From Microbacterium hatanonis (GTDB taxonomy: Bacteria; Actinomycetota; Actinomycetes; Actinomycetales; Microbacteriaceae), in NCBI RefSeq assembly GCF_008017415.1, contig NZ_VRSV01000001.1, forward strand, positions 1,302,001 through 1,366,000: a stretch of 64,000 bases of DNA, read 5' to 3'. The notes under the pieces are model-generated. The model had not been told where the DNA came from. It saw only the letters and a list, made by a program, of their open reading frames with translations, and did not search any database. The position numbers and the translations under genes are program-made. Shown piece after piece: positions 1 to 7,481 of this stretch (the stretch's first letter is position 1; every line of letters starts with the position of its first letter).

Positions 1-154
1 CGAGTCGCAACGCCTGTTCGATGAACGCCTCAGCGGCTGGCCTGGTCGACAGGTCGGCGTCGCCGAACTGAGTCGCCAGATCGGGAGTGCTCTGAAAGGC
101 GTCGCTCAGCGCCGAAGCATCGCTGCGGTTCCACGGGCGAAGCACGACACTCAC
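1..154 (-). CDS. GNAT-family N-acetyltransferase, N-terminal fragment running off the window
   Basis: The minus strand opens with GTG at 154, preceded by a GAGG ribosome-binding site, and stays open to the window edge, giving about 51 residues. The start reads VSVVLRPWNRSDASALSDAF, the usual first strand and helix of RimJ/RimL-type acetyltransferases, in which an LRPW-like strand is followed by a DxxxL helix. Such enzymes transfer acetyl from acetyl-CoA to amines of proteins or small molecules. The acetyl-CoA loop is outside the window, so the substrate class cannot be judged. It lies downstream of the PemK-like gene on the same strand but a strong hairpin separates the two. Confidence 0.6.
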   Translation of the reverse strand, partial: MSVVLRPWNRSDASALSDAFQSTPDLATQFGDADLSTRPAAEAFIEQALRL

Positions 155-222
155 GCCTCAATCCTGCCTCAGCACGGGCGCCGCGTGGATCGCTGCCGGC
201 GCAGCATCCATCCGACGTCGAG

Positions 223-277
223 ACACCCGTTTCGGCCGAGAAACACCGCCCGGCGTGGTGTTTCGGCCGGAGGGTGT
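223..277. terminator. Long imperfect hairpin between the GNAT and PemK-like genes
   Basis: Nested inverted repeats share one centre: GAAACACC at 240-247 with GGTGTTTC at 257-264, CGGCC at 233-237 with GGCCG at 265-269, and ACACCC at 223-228 with GGGTGT at 272-277. It lies 22 bases past the PemK-like stop, so it probably ends that transcript, although there is no clear T run. It could instead be an intergenic repeat. Confidence 0.45.
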
Positions 278-299
278 GTTCGGAGGCCCTGGCACGCGT

Positions 300-833
300 T
301 CAGCGCGCGGAGATGCGCCAGCCGTAGCGCTGGCGCAGCGCGGCGGCGACGACGGCGAAGCGGTCGCGCGGAAGAGCGGATGCTTCGCGCCTCAGGCCGC
401 GCACGTGGACGCTGTAGAGCTGCTCGATGTCGACCCACGAGGGGCGCCGCTGGGGGTCCCACTCCCCCGCCCCGAGCGGCACGAAGTCGCGCGAGCCCTG
501 GTGCGGGGTGCTCGTGAGGCGCACCGCGTACACGTGATCGGCATCGTGTGGCGCGATCACCAGCACGGGGCGGTCCTTCCCGCGTCCGTCGTTCTCCTCG
601 TACGGCACCCAGGTCCACACGATCTCGCCGGCGTCTGCGTCGCCGTCGCGCATCGGCGCGTACGCGATCGTCAGACCCCGGGCCGACGGAGGGCTCACCG
701 CCCTCGTGGCGGTCGCGCCGGACCGTCCGGGGCTGTCGACGGCGGTGACGCGCGCGGAATCCGAGACGGGCGCCCGTCCGCTCGGACGGAGGGCGCGGGC
801 GAGAACGGAACCGAGGCGGCTGAGAAGGCTCAC
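300..833 (-). CDS. PemK/MazF-like type II toxin-family protein, no partner antitoxin
   Basis: The protein has 177 residues. The last 115 or so match the MazF/PemK fold: a start resembling GEIVWTWVPYEE, then GKDRPVLVIA, the strand VYAVRLTST, and a Trp-Val-Asp-Ile-Glu segment before a C-terminal helix. Family members are sequence-specific endoribonucleases that bind a small antitoxin. The first 55 residues are basic and low-complexity, longer than usual for MazF (about 110 residues), with no predicted signal peptide. No short antitoxin-like ORF precedes or overlaps it, because the upstream neighbour on this strand is amt. Many actinobacterial proteins of this type are solitary and their RNase activity is unproven. 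Confidence 0.75.
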   Translation of the reverse strand: MSLLSRLGSVLARALRPSGRAPVSDSARVTAVDSPGRSGATATRAVSPPSARGLTIAYAPMRDGDADAGEIVWTWVPYEENDGRGKDRPVLVIAPHDADHVYAVRLTSTPHQGSRDFVPLGAGEWDPQRRPSWVDIEQLYSVHVRGLRREASALPRDRFAVVAAALRQRYGWRISAR

Positions 834-861
834 CTCGCCACCCTAGACCGCGGCCAAAACG

Positions 862-899
862 CGGACGGCGCCGCAGGCCGAAGCCCGCGACGCCGTCCG
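862..899 (-). terminator. Terminator hairpin after amt
   Basis: CGGACGGCG at 862-870 pairs perfectly with CGCCGTCCG at 891-899. Read on the minus strand the hairpin is followed by CGTTTTGG, a short T run, 14 bases past the amt stop. This is a typical intrinsic terminator for a monocistronic amt message. Confidence 0.65.
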
Positions 900-912
900 T
901 CGAGTGTCGAGA

Positions 913-2142
913 TCAGGGGTTGGTCTCGACGAGGGCGTAGCCCTCCTCACCGTGAACGGTGGTGTCGATGCCGGCGATCTCGTCTTCGTTCTTGACGCGG
1001 AAGCCGATGGTCTTCTCGATCGCGAAGCCGATGATGAAGGCGACGACGAACGAGTAGATCAGCACGCCGAGGGCGGCGATGACCTGGACCACCAGCTGGT
1101 CGGCGTTGCCGCCGACGAACAGGCCGGTCTCGGTGGCGAAGAAGCCGAGGTAGATGGTTCCGATGAGACCACCGACGAGGTGGATGCCGACCACGTCGAG
1201 CGAGTCGTCGAAGCCCCACTTCCACTTGAGCTCGATGGCCAGGGCGCAGACGGCACCCGTGACGATACCCAGCAGCAGAGCCCAGCCGGGGGTGAGGTTC
1301 GCACACGCGGGGGTGATGGCGACCAGACCGGCGACGGCACCGGATGCGGCGCCGACCGACGTGGCCTTGCCGTCCTTGAGCTTCTCGACGATGAGCCAAC
1401 CGATGATGGCGGCCGCGGTCGCACCGATCGTGTTGACGATGATGAGGCCGACCGAGGAGTCCTCGGTGCCCAGCAGGCCGAACGTGCCCTCGGCGCCGGC
1501 ATTGAAGCCGAACCAGCCGAACCACAGGATGGCGGCACCGAGCATGACGAGCGGCACGTTGTGGGGCTTGTGAACGCCCTTCTGGAAGAGCACGCGGCGT
1601 CCGAGCACGAGCGACAGCGCGAGCGCGGCGGCACCGGCGTTGATGTGCACCGCGGTTCCACCGGCGTAGTCGATGACGCTGACGTCGAAGCCGAAGGTCT
1701 CACCGAGGCCCATGATCCAGCCGCCGCCCCAGACCCAGGCTGCGACGGGGAAGTAGACCACGGTGGCCCAGATGCCGGCGAAGATCATCCAGGCGCCGAA
1801 CTTGGCGCGGTCGGCGATCGCACCCGAGATGAGCGCGACGGTGATGATCGCGAACGTCGCGCCGTAAGCGGCTCCGACGAGGGCGTTGTCATCGAGCGAC
1901 GCCAGACCGAGGTCGGCGAAGGGGTTTCCGGCGAAGGCCCAGGTGCTGTCGACGGCGCTCATGTTGAAGCCGTACAGGATCCAGAGCACGCTGATCAGTC
2001 CGAGCGCGCCGAAGCTCATCATCATCATGCTGACGACGCTCTTGGCCTTGACCAGACCGCCGTAGAAGAACGCCACACCGGGCGTCATAAAGAGCACGAG
2101 CGCCGTTGCGGCGACGGCCCAGGCGAGATTTCCGCTGTCCAT
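913..2142 (-). CDS. amt: Ammonium transporter Amt
   Basis: This is an integral membrane ammonium channel of the Amt/Rh family, 409 residues from the chosen start. Eleven hydrophobic segments alternate with short loops. Family landmarks visible are TPGVAFFYGGLVKAKS near the first helix, the central DYAGGTAVHINAG with the pore histidine, and HLVGGLIG with the second pore histidine. ATG at 2142 is preferred over the upstream ATG at 2154 because GAGGA sits five bases before it. The gene is alone: glnK and glnD, often next to amt in actinobacteria, are absent. A GlnR-type box lies about 120 bases upstream, which predicts induction under nitrogen limitation. Confidence 0.95.
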   Translation of the reverse strand: MDSGNLAWAVAATALVLFMTPGVAFFYGGLVKAKSVVSMMMMSFGALGLISVLWILYGFNMSAVDSTWAFAGNPFADLGLASLDDNALVGAAYGATFAIITVALISGAIADRAKFGAWMIFAGIWATVVYFPVAAWVWGGGWIMGLGETFGFDVSVIDYAGGTAVHINAGAAALALSLVLGRRVLFQKGVHKPHNVPLVMLGAAILWFGWFGFNAGAEGTFGLLGTEDSSVGLIIVNTIGATAAAIIGWLIVEKLKDGKATSVGAASGAVAGLVAITPACANLTPGWALLLGIVTGAVCALAIELKWKWGFDDSLDVVGIHLVGGLIGTIYLGFFATETGLFVGGNADQLVVQVIAALGVLIYSFVVAFIIGFAIEKTIGFRVKNEDEIAGIDTTVHGEEGYALVETNP

Positions 2143-2262
2143 GAGGTTCCTCATCTGTGTGTCGTGTTACTGAGGGACCCGCGGCATGCGCTGTGTCGGG
2201 TAGCGATCTCGCGGGGCGTCAACAGTTTCGCGACGCGCGGTTTCCAACGTCGGCGGGGTCTT

Positions 2263-2278
2263 GTTTCGAGGGCGTTAC
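2263..2278 (-). promoter_or_regulatory. GlnR-type binding box upstream of amt
   Basis: On the minus strand the sequence reads GTAAC-GCCCTC-GAAAC, an exact GTAAC-N6-GAAAC arrangement matching the known half-sites of the actinobacterial nitrogen regulator GlnR. It lies about 120 bases before the amt start in the 240-base gap between zapE and amt. The same box precedes glnA at 50113-50128, which supports a functional role. Confidence 0.7.
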
Positions 2279-2382
2279 AAGACTCGGGCTCGTGTAAACA
2301 TCGCGTTTCGTGCGGCCGCGAGATCTCGACGAAAGCGGTGCTCGCCCTGGCGTCGGCGGCGAAAGCGGCCTCGGCGAGGGCG

Positions 2383-3417
2383 TCAGGAGTGCGTCAGGGC
2401 GACCAGACGAGAGACCGCGCGCAGGTACTTCTTGCGGTACCCGCCGGCGAGCATGTCGTCGCCGAACACCGAGCTCAGCGACTCCCCCGTGGCGCGGATG
2501 GGGATCTGCGCGTCGTAGGCGCGGTCGACGAAGGCGACGAGCCGGAGGGCGGCGGCCTGGTCGAAGAGCGTGTGAACGCCGCGAAGTCCGATGACGTCCA
2601 CCCCGTCGAGCAGCCGCAGATAGCGGGAGGGGTGCACACGGGCGAGATGCGCGACCAGCCCGTCGAACGCGTCGTCCGAGACGACGCCTCTCAGCGAGGC
2701 CTCGTCGAGAGCCTCCGCGTACGCCGCATCCGTCCACACCTTCGCCTCGCCGTCGATCGCGCGCTGGCGATAGTCGGTTCCGTCGATGCGGAGCGTCTCG
2801 AAGCTCGCCGACATGGCCTGGATCTCACGCAGGAAGTCCTGCGCGGCGAAGCGTCCTTCGCCGAGCGCGTTGGGCGGGGTGTTGGAGGTCGCCGCCAGAC
2901 GCGTGCCCGACGTGACCAGCTCACCGAGCAGTCGTGTCATCACCATGGTGTCGCCCGGATCGTCGAGCTCGAACTCGTCGATGCAGAGCAGATCCGAGCC
3001 GCGGAACAGCTCGACGGTCTTCTGATATCCCAGCGCGCCCACGAGCGCGGTGTACTCGATGAACGAGCCGAAGTACTTCCGGCGGGCCGGCATCGCGTGG
3101 AAGATGGCCGCCAGCAAGTGCGTCTTGCCGACGCCGAACCCGCCGTCGAGGTACACGCCGGGCTTGGTCTCCGGCTCTTTCTTCGCGCGCCGGAAGAACC
3201 CGCCGCGAGGGGCGGATGCTGCGGGCCGCGCGAACGCGCTGAGTCGCTCCTTCGCATCCTCCTGCGAGGGATACGCGGGGTCGGCGCGGTACGACTGGAA
3301 GGTCGCGCCGTCGAACTGCGGCGGCGGCACGAGCGAGGCGACCATGTCGGTCCCCGAGACCGCCGGGTCGCGGTCCGCGAGATGGACGATGCCGGTGGTG
3401 GCGGATGCAGCGGTCAT
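2383..3417 (-). CDS. zapE: Cell division protein ZapE (AFG1-family ATPase)
   Basis: This is a P-loop ATPase of the AFG1/ZapE family, 344 residues from the chosen start. Walker A is GGFGVGKTH and Walker B is LLCIDEFEL, followed by a sensor-like AATSNTPP. The C-terminal half has the family pattern YRQRAIDG, a long RYLRLLDG segment and FVDRAYDAQIP. In E. coli ZapE binds FtsZ and acts in division under stress; mitochondrial AFG1 has quality-control roles. ATG 3417 is chosen because AGGACG lies about eight bases upstream, while the two earlier start codons lack a ribosome-binding site. It is divergent from the rhodanese gene. Confidence 0.88.
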   Translation of the reverse strand: MTAASATTGIVHLADRDPAVSGTDMVASLVPPPQFDGATFQSYRADPAYPSQEDAKERLSAFARPAASAPRGGFFRRAKKEPETKPGVYLDGGFGVGKTHLLAAIFHAMPARRKYFGSFIEYTALVGALGYQKTVELFRGSDLLCIDEFELDDPGDTMVMTRLLGELVTSGTRLAATSNTPPNALGEGRFAAQDFLREIQAMSASFETLRIDGTDYRQRAIDGEAKVWTDAAYAEALDEASLRGVVSDDAFDGLVAHLARVHPSRYLRLLDGVDVIGLRGVHTLFDQAAALRLVAFVDRAYDAQIPIRATGESLSSVFGDDMLAGGYRKKYLRAVSRLVALTHS

Positions 3418-3539
3418 TCGGCCGTCCTGTGTCGCAGTCTTACGCATCGAGTGCGCTGTTATCACGGCCCGCATAGGGTCGGAAGGGCGGTGTCCACCCT
3501 ACGCCGTCGCACTGCAGCCCCGACTCCGAGGAGCCTTCC

Positions 3540-4433
3540 GTGACCATCGAATTCGACACCACATCGTCCAAGTTCGCCGAGTACTCCGAGCCCGGCCGAC
3601 TCGTGACCGGGGAATGGCTCGAAGCCCGCCTCGGAGAGCCCGGCCTCGTCGTCGTGGAGTCCGACGAAGACGTCCTCCTCTACGAGACCGGGCACATCCC
3701 CGGTGCCGTGAAGATCGACTGGCACACCGAGCTGAACGACCCGGTCGTCCGCGACTACGTCGACGGCGCGGGTTTCTCCGAGCTCCTCAGCCGCAAGGGC
3801 ATCTCGCGTTATGACACGGTCGTCATCTACGGCGACAAGAACAACTGGTGGGCCGCTTATGCGCTGTGGGTCTTCTCGCTGTTCGGTCACGACGACGTTC
3901 GACTGCTCGACGGCGGGCGGGACAAATGGATCGGCGAGGGCCGTCCGATCACGACCGATGCGACCGCGGTGACGGCGACGGACTATCCCGTCGTCGAGCG
4001 CGACGACAGCAAGCTCCGCGCATACAAGGACGACGTGCTGTCGCACCTCGGCCACCCGCTGATCGACGTCCGTTCCCCGGAGGAGTACTCGGGAGAGCGC
4101 ACGACGGCGCCCGCCTACCCCGAGGAGGGAGCGCTCCGCGCAGGACACATCCCCACCGCGCAGAACGTACCGTGGGCGAAGGCGGTCGCGGAGGACGGCG
4201 GATTCAAGTCGCGCGCAGAACTCGACGCGATCTACCGCGACGGTGCCGGTCTCACCGACGGCGAGCCGATCGTGGCGTACTGCCGTATCGGCGAGCGGTC
4301 GAGCCACACCTGGTTCGTGCTGAAGCACCTGCTCGGGTTCGACGACGTCCGCAACTACGACGGATCCTGGACCGAGTGGGGCAGCGCGGTGCGCGTGCCG
4401 ATCGTGACGGGCGCCGAGCCCGGCTCCCGCTGA
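3540..4433 (+). CDS. sseA: Thiosulfate/3-mercaptopyruvate sulfurtransferase (tandem rhodanese)
   Basis: A 297-residue protein with two rhodanese domains. The N-terminal domain, about residues 20-130, is structural and has no active-site cysteine at the loop. The C-terminal domain, about 155-290, carries the cysteine loop [12 protein letters not shown] and the [15 protein letters not shown] entry motif. These enzymes move sulfane sulfur from thiosulfate or mercaptopyruvate to acceptors such as cyanide or thiols. GTG at 3540 follows GAGGAG by six bases. The SufE-like gene downstream on the same strand suggests a sulfur-trafficking pair, but a hairpin lies between them, so cotranscription is uncertain. 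Confidence 0.9.
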   Translation: MTIEFDTTSSKFAEYSEPGRLVTGEWLEARLGEPGLVVVESDEDVLLYETGHIPGAVKIDWHTELNDPVVRDYVDGAGFSELLSRKGISRYDTVVIYGDKNNWWAAYALWVFSLFGHDDVRLLDGGRDKWIGEGRPITTDATAVTATDYPVVERDDSKLRAYKDDVLSHLGHPLIDVRSPEEYSGERTTAPAYPEEGALRAGHIPTAQNVPWAKAVAEDGGFKSRAELDAIYRDGAGLTDGEPIVAYCRIGERSSHTWFVLKHLLGFDDVRNYDGSWTEWGSAVRVPIVTGAEPGSR

Positions 4434-4474
4434 CGGGGTGGGACCGGCAGGCGCCTCGCCGCCGGTCCCCCGTC
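4432..4474 (+). terminator. Hairpin between sseA and sufE
   Basis: GACGGGG plus GGGACCGGC (4432-4448) can pair with GCCGGTCCCC plus CGTC (4461-4474). The stem starts at the sseA stop codon. It has no T tract, so it may attenuate rather than fully terminate before sufE. Confidence 0.4.
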
Positions 4475-4522
4475 ACCGAGCCGTCCGAGCCGGCCCCCCG
4501 GCGGCGTGGAAGGATGACGAGG

Positions 4523-4960
4523 GTGACCGAGACCGCTCTCCCCGAAACCCTCGCTGAAATCCGCGACGAGTTCCTCGAGCTCGCCGAACCTGAACGGCTT
4601 CAGCTGCTCCTGGAGTACTCGCAGGAGCTTCCGGCCGTGCCGCCGGAGTACGACGGTCACCCCGAGATGTGCGAGCGCGTCGCGGAGTGCCAGTCGCCCG
4701 TGTACATCGTCGTCGACGTGGACGAGGACGGCATCGTGGCGATGCACGCGACGGCTCCGGCCGAGGCGCCGACCACCCGCGGATTCGCCAGCATCCTCGT
4801 CCAGGGCATCAGCGGCCTCACCGCCGATGAGGTGCTGGCCATCCCTGACGACTTCCCTCAGACCATCGGTCTTATGCGGGCAGTGAGCCCGCTGCGTATC
4901 GCCGGGATGACCGGGATGCTGATGCGAGCGAAGCGCCAGGTGCGCGCGAAGCGCGTCTGA
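4523..4960 (+). CDS. sufE: SufE-family sulfur acceptor protein
   Basis: A 145-residue SufE-like protein. SufE accepts persulfide sulfur from the cysteine desulfurase SufS for Fe-S cluster assembly. Recognisable parts are LAEIRDEFLEL, LLEYSQELPAVP, the active loop region VAECQSPVYIVVDVD containing the acceptor cysteine, and the helical segment PTTRGFASILVQGISGL. GTG 4523 is preferred over ATG 4514 because GGAAGGA then sits eight bases upstream, whereas it abuts the ATG. The rhodanese gene upstream is a common actinobacterial partner. The stop is two bases before the next start, so it is probably cotranscribed with the reductase. Confidence 0.88.
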   Translation: MTETALPETLAEIRDEFLELAEPERLQLLLEYSQELPAVPPEYDGHPEMCERVAECQSPVYIVVDVDEDGIVAMHATAPAEAPTTRGFASILVQGISGLTADEVLAIPDDFPQTIGLMRAVSPLRIAGMTGMLMRAKRQVRAKRV

Positions 4961-4962
4961 CC

Positions 4963-5673
4963 GTGCGCGTCTCCGAGGTGCTCCCCGCAACGGGGATCGC
5001 CCACGACCCCGCTACGCCGGAGGGGCGGGCGTGGCTGGAATCCGTCTACGCCCGCGACGACGCCTCCTACGTGCGGCTCAACATGATCACGAGCATCACC
5101 GGCGCCGCGGCAGGAGGCGACGGCACGAGCGAGACGCTCACCAGCCGCATCGATCGCGCGATCCTCGGCATCATCCGCGCGCATGCCGACGTGGTCGTGG
5201 TCGGGGCGGCTACCGTGCGGGCCGAGGGGTATCTGCTCCCCCGGTCGACGCGACTCGCAGTCGTCACTGTCTCGGGAGACCTCAGCGGTCACCGTTTCGA
5301 AGACGACGGTGCGTCGATCCTCCTCGTCTGTCCGGCCGGGAGAGCGGATGCGGTGCAGGAGCGCTCGGGTCTGACGGCCGCGGAGGTCGTGGCCGTGGAC
5401 GGCGGCGATGACCTCCATCCGGCGGCGATCGTCTCCGCCCTCGCCCACCGAGGACACCCGCGCATCGTCTGCGAAGGCGGTCCCACCCTCGCCGGGCGCT
5501 TCGCGTCAGCGGGCGTGATCGACGAGTACTGCGTGACGATCGCACCGGTGCTCGAACCCGCGGAGCACCCTTTCCTTCCGCTGACCGCAGGGAGCGCGCC
5601 CCGCACGGAGCCGACGGGGATGCTCGTCGACGACGCGGCGTTCAGCTACTTCCGGCTGCGGGCTCGTTCGTGA
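4963..5673 (+). CDS. RibD C-terminal/dihydrofolate-reductase-fold pyrimidine reductase family protein
   Basis: The protein has 236 residues and resembles the reductase domain of RibD. In that family the domain uses NADPH to reduce the ribosyl side chain of a pyrimidine intermediate in riboflavin synthesis. Markers are YVRLNMITSITGAAAGGDGTS (substrate loop), ADVVVVGAATVRAEGY, and the nucleotide-binding segment RIVCEGGPTLAGRF. No deaminase domain is present and the rest of the rib pathway is not nearby, so it may be a stand-alone reductase of unknown substrate. GTG 4963 is two bases after sufE. The 3' end overlaps the convergent hydrolase gene by 32 bases. Confidence 0.75.
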   Translation: MRVSEVLPATGIAHDPATPEGRAWLESVYARDDASYVRLNMITSITGAAAGGDGTSETLTSRIDRAILGIIRAHADVVVVGAATVRAEGYLLPRSTRLAVVTVSGDLSGHRFEDDGASILLVCPAGRADAVQERSGLTAAEVVAVDGGDDLHPAAIVSALAHRGHPRIVCEGGPTLAGRFASAGVIDEYCVTIAPVLEPAEHPFLPLTAGSAPRTEPTGMLVDDAAFSYFRLRARS

Positions 5674-6865
5674 GGCCCTGCCGGCGCAGCCACTCGGTGA
5701 TCGTCCGCGTCCAGCGGTCCTGGTCGTAGTTCCAGAGCTTCGTGTGACGGGCCACCGAGAAGGTCTCGAGCTGCACGAGGTCGGGCCGGGCTGCTGCCAG
5801 ACCGTGGGAGGCTTCCGACGGCACGAAGCCGTCGTCGTCGCTGTGCAGGATGAGGATCGGATGCGTCAGTTCGTCCGCTCGCGCGACTCCGTCGAGCCGG
5901 TCGAAGGGAATCGCATGCCCCGCGCGTGTCACCGGCGTCGCCCAATCTGAGCCGAGCGCGCCGATCGCGAGGTTCGTCACGGGCGTCGGGAGGCGCAGCA
6001 TCCGTCCCTGGTAGTCGAGCACCACCCGCCAGTCCACAACGGGCGACTCGAGGATGAGGCCGACGAGCAGCTCTTGGTGCGGGGACGACAGCTCGACCTG
6101 CAGGGCGACGGCTCCACCCATCGACCAGCCCATGACGATCACCCTGCGGGCTCCCGCTCGGCGCGCGTAGCCGATGGCGGCGTCGACGTCGCGCCACTCG
6201 GTGGCGCCGAGGGCATAGGTTCCGGCCCGGCTGCGCGGCGCCTCGCCGTCGTTACGGTACGACACCAGGAGAGACGTGATGCCGAGTGCGCGGAAGACCG
6301 GGACGGCGCGCAGCGCCTCCGCGCGGGTCGTCCCGCGGCCGTGCACCTGCACGACCCAGACGTCGGTTTCGACCTCTGCCGGGAACACCCATGCCGGGCA
6401 CGGACCGACCGAGCTGCCGATGAGCTCGCTCCGGTACGGGACGTGGAGCTCATCGGGGCTGTCGAAGTACCAGCCGCTGAAGGCGGCGTCCGGCGCGAGC
6501 TGCTCTCCCGCCCCGACGTGGGTGAGCAGTTTGCGGGTGACGGACGTGGCGTCGGACGACAGCACCTGACCGAGCTTCACGTAGGACTTCGAGCCCGTCG
6601 TGAACAGCCCGTATCGACCCGGAAGCTCGGTGTCGGGCGTGCGGGCCAGGGTCACGGTCTGCGCCGGTGCGTCGACCGCGACGATCCGGGTGTCGGGGAG
6701 GCGCGGAGCGGGAGTGACCACGCGACGAGCGACGCGGATCGCGATCGCTCCGACGGCCGTGACCACCGCTGCGGAGGCGATCGCGACGAGAGCGATGGAG
6801 GTGCGCAGGGCGCCGGCGTACTGTCGGGAGCCGCCATCGGGCGCGGCGTGCCTGGACGCGTTCAT
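5642..6865 (-). CDS. Membrane-anchored alpha/beta hydrolase
   Basis: A 407-residue protein. After a short basic N-terminus, one hydrophobic segment at about residues 23-47 anchors it in the membrane, leaving the rest outside. A beta-rich region up to about 170 precedes the hydrolase domain. The nucleophile elbow is VMGWSMGGAV (Ser near 240), the acid lies in ILILHSDDDGFVP, and the His is in SVARHTKLWN near the end. The N-terminal DAPAQTVTLARTPDTELPGRY pattern is typical of actinobacterial hydrolases of the peptidase S9-like/YqkD group. Substrate unknown. It is convergent with the reductase gene and divergent from DUF3000. Confidence 0.8.
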   Translation of the reverse strand: MNASRHAAPDGGSRQYAGALRTSIALVAIASAAVVTAVGAIAIRVARRVVTPAPRLPDTRIVAVDAPAQTVTLARTPDTELPGRYGLFTTGSKSYVKLGQVLSSDATSVTRKLLTHVGAGEQLAPDAAFSGWYFDSPDELHVPYRSELIGSSVGPCPAWVFPAEVETDVWVVQVHGRGTTRAEALRAVPVFRALGITSLLVSYRNDGEAPRSRAGTYALGATEWRDVDAAIGYARRAGARRVIVMGWSMGGAVALQVELSSPHQELLVGLILESPVVDWRVVLDYQGRMLRLPTPVTNLAIGALGSDWATPVTRAGHAIPFDRLDGVARADELTHPILILHSDDDGFVPSEASHGLAAARPDLVQLETFSVARHTKLWNYDQDRWTRTITEWLRRQGLTNEPAAGSS

Positions 6866-6884
6866 CTCGGCCTCACTCTAGTCT

Positions 6885-7481
6885 GTGCGGGTGACCGATG
6901 TTCGTCCTCCCGAGGCGTTGACGCCGTTCGCACGGGCGGTCGACGAACTTCGTTCGACCTCGTTCCGTGACGATCTGCTCGTGCGCGAGATCTCCGCTCC
7001 GACAGGACTCGCCCCCGAGGCCCTCGCGCTCGCGGCCGACGTGCGACCCGACGTCGAGGGCGTCGACTCGCCCTACGGGATCGGTCGGTTCATTCTTCTG
7101 CACGACCCCGAGGAGCCCGATCCGTGGGGTGCGCCCTGGCGGATCGTGTGCTTCGCCCAGGCGCCTCTCGAGCCCGAGATCGGATCGGACGCGCTTCTAG
7201 CCGACGTCGCCTGGTCGTGGCTGGTCGACGCTCTCTCATCGCGCGGTGCCCGGCACCACTCGGCGTCGGGAACGGCCACGAAGACCCTGTCCAAAGGATT
7301 CGGCTCGTTGGCGGCACAGGGAGATGGCGCGCAGATAGAGCTGCGCGCCTCCTGGTCGCCTGAAGGACCATTCGGACCACACGTGGAGGCGTGGGCCGAG
7401 CTCGTTTGCATGCTGGCAGGTCTCCCTCCGGGAACCGAGGGAATCGCCACGCTCGGAGCCCGGAGGGCAGCCCGTGACTGA
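6885..7481 (+). CDS. DUF3000 domain-containing protein
   Basis: A 198-residue actinobacterial protein of unknown function matching DUF3000 over its whole length: FARAVDELRSTSFRDDLLV, a central YGIGRFILLHDPEEPDPWG, WSWLVDALSSRGA and a C-terminal WAELVCMLAGLPPGTEG. It is soluble, with no signal or membrane segment. GTG at 6885 or 6891 could start it. The stop overlaps the RNase D gene by eight bases, which implies translational coupling, and this pair is a conserved actinobacterial neighbourhood, so a link with RNA processing is possible but only inferred. Confidence 0.85.
   Translation: MRVTDVRPPEALTPFARAVDELRSTSFRDDLLVREISAPTGLAPEALALAADVRPDVEGVDSPYGIGRFILLHDPEEPDPWGAPWRIVCFAQAPLEPEIGSDALLADVAWSWLVDALSSRGARHHSASGTATKTLSKGFGSLAAQGDGAQIELRASWSPEGPFGPHVEAWAELVCMLAGLPPGTEGIATLGARRAARD

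Noticed and set aside
904..3543. An 879-codon open frame on the plus strand across amt and zapE
   Set aside because: It is a shadow of two well-supported minus-strand genes with strong motifs; its product is rich in Asp/Glu/Gly/Arg with no domain.
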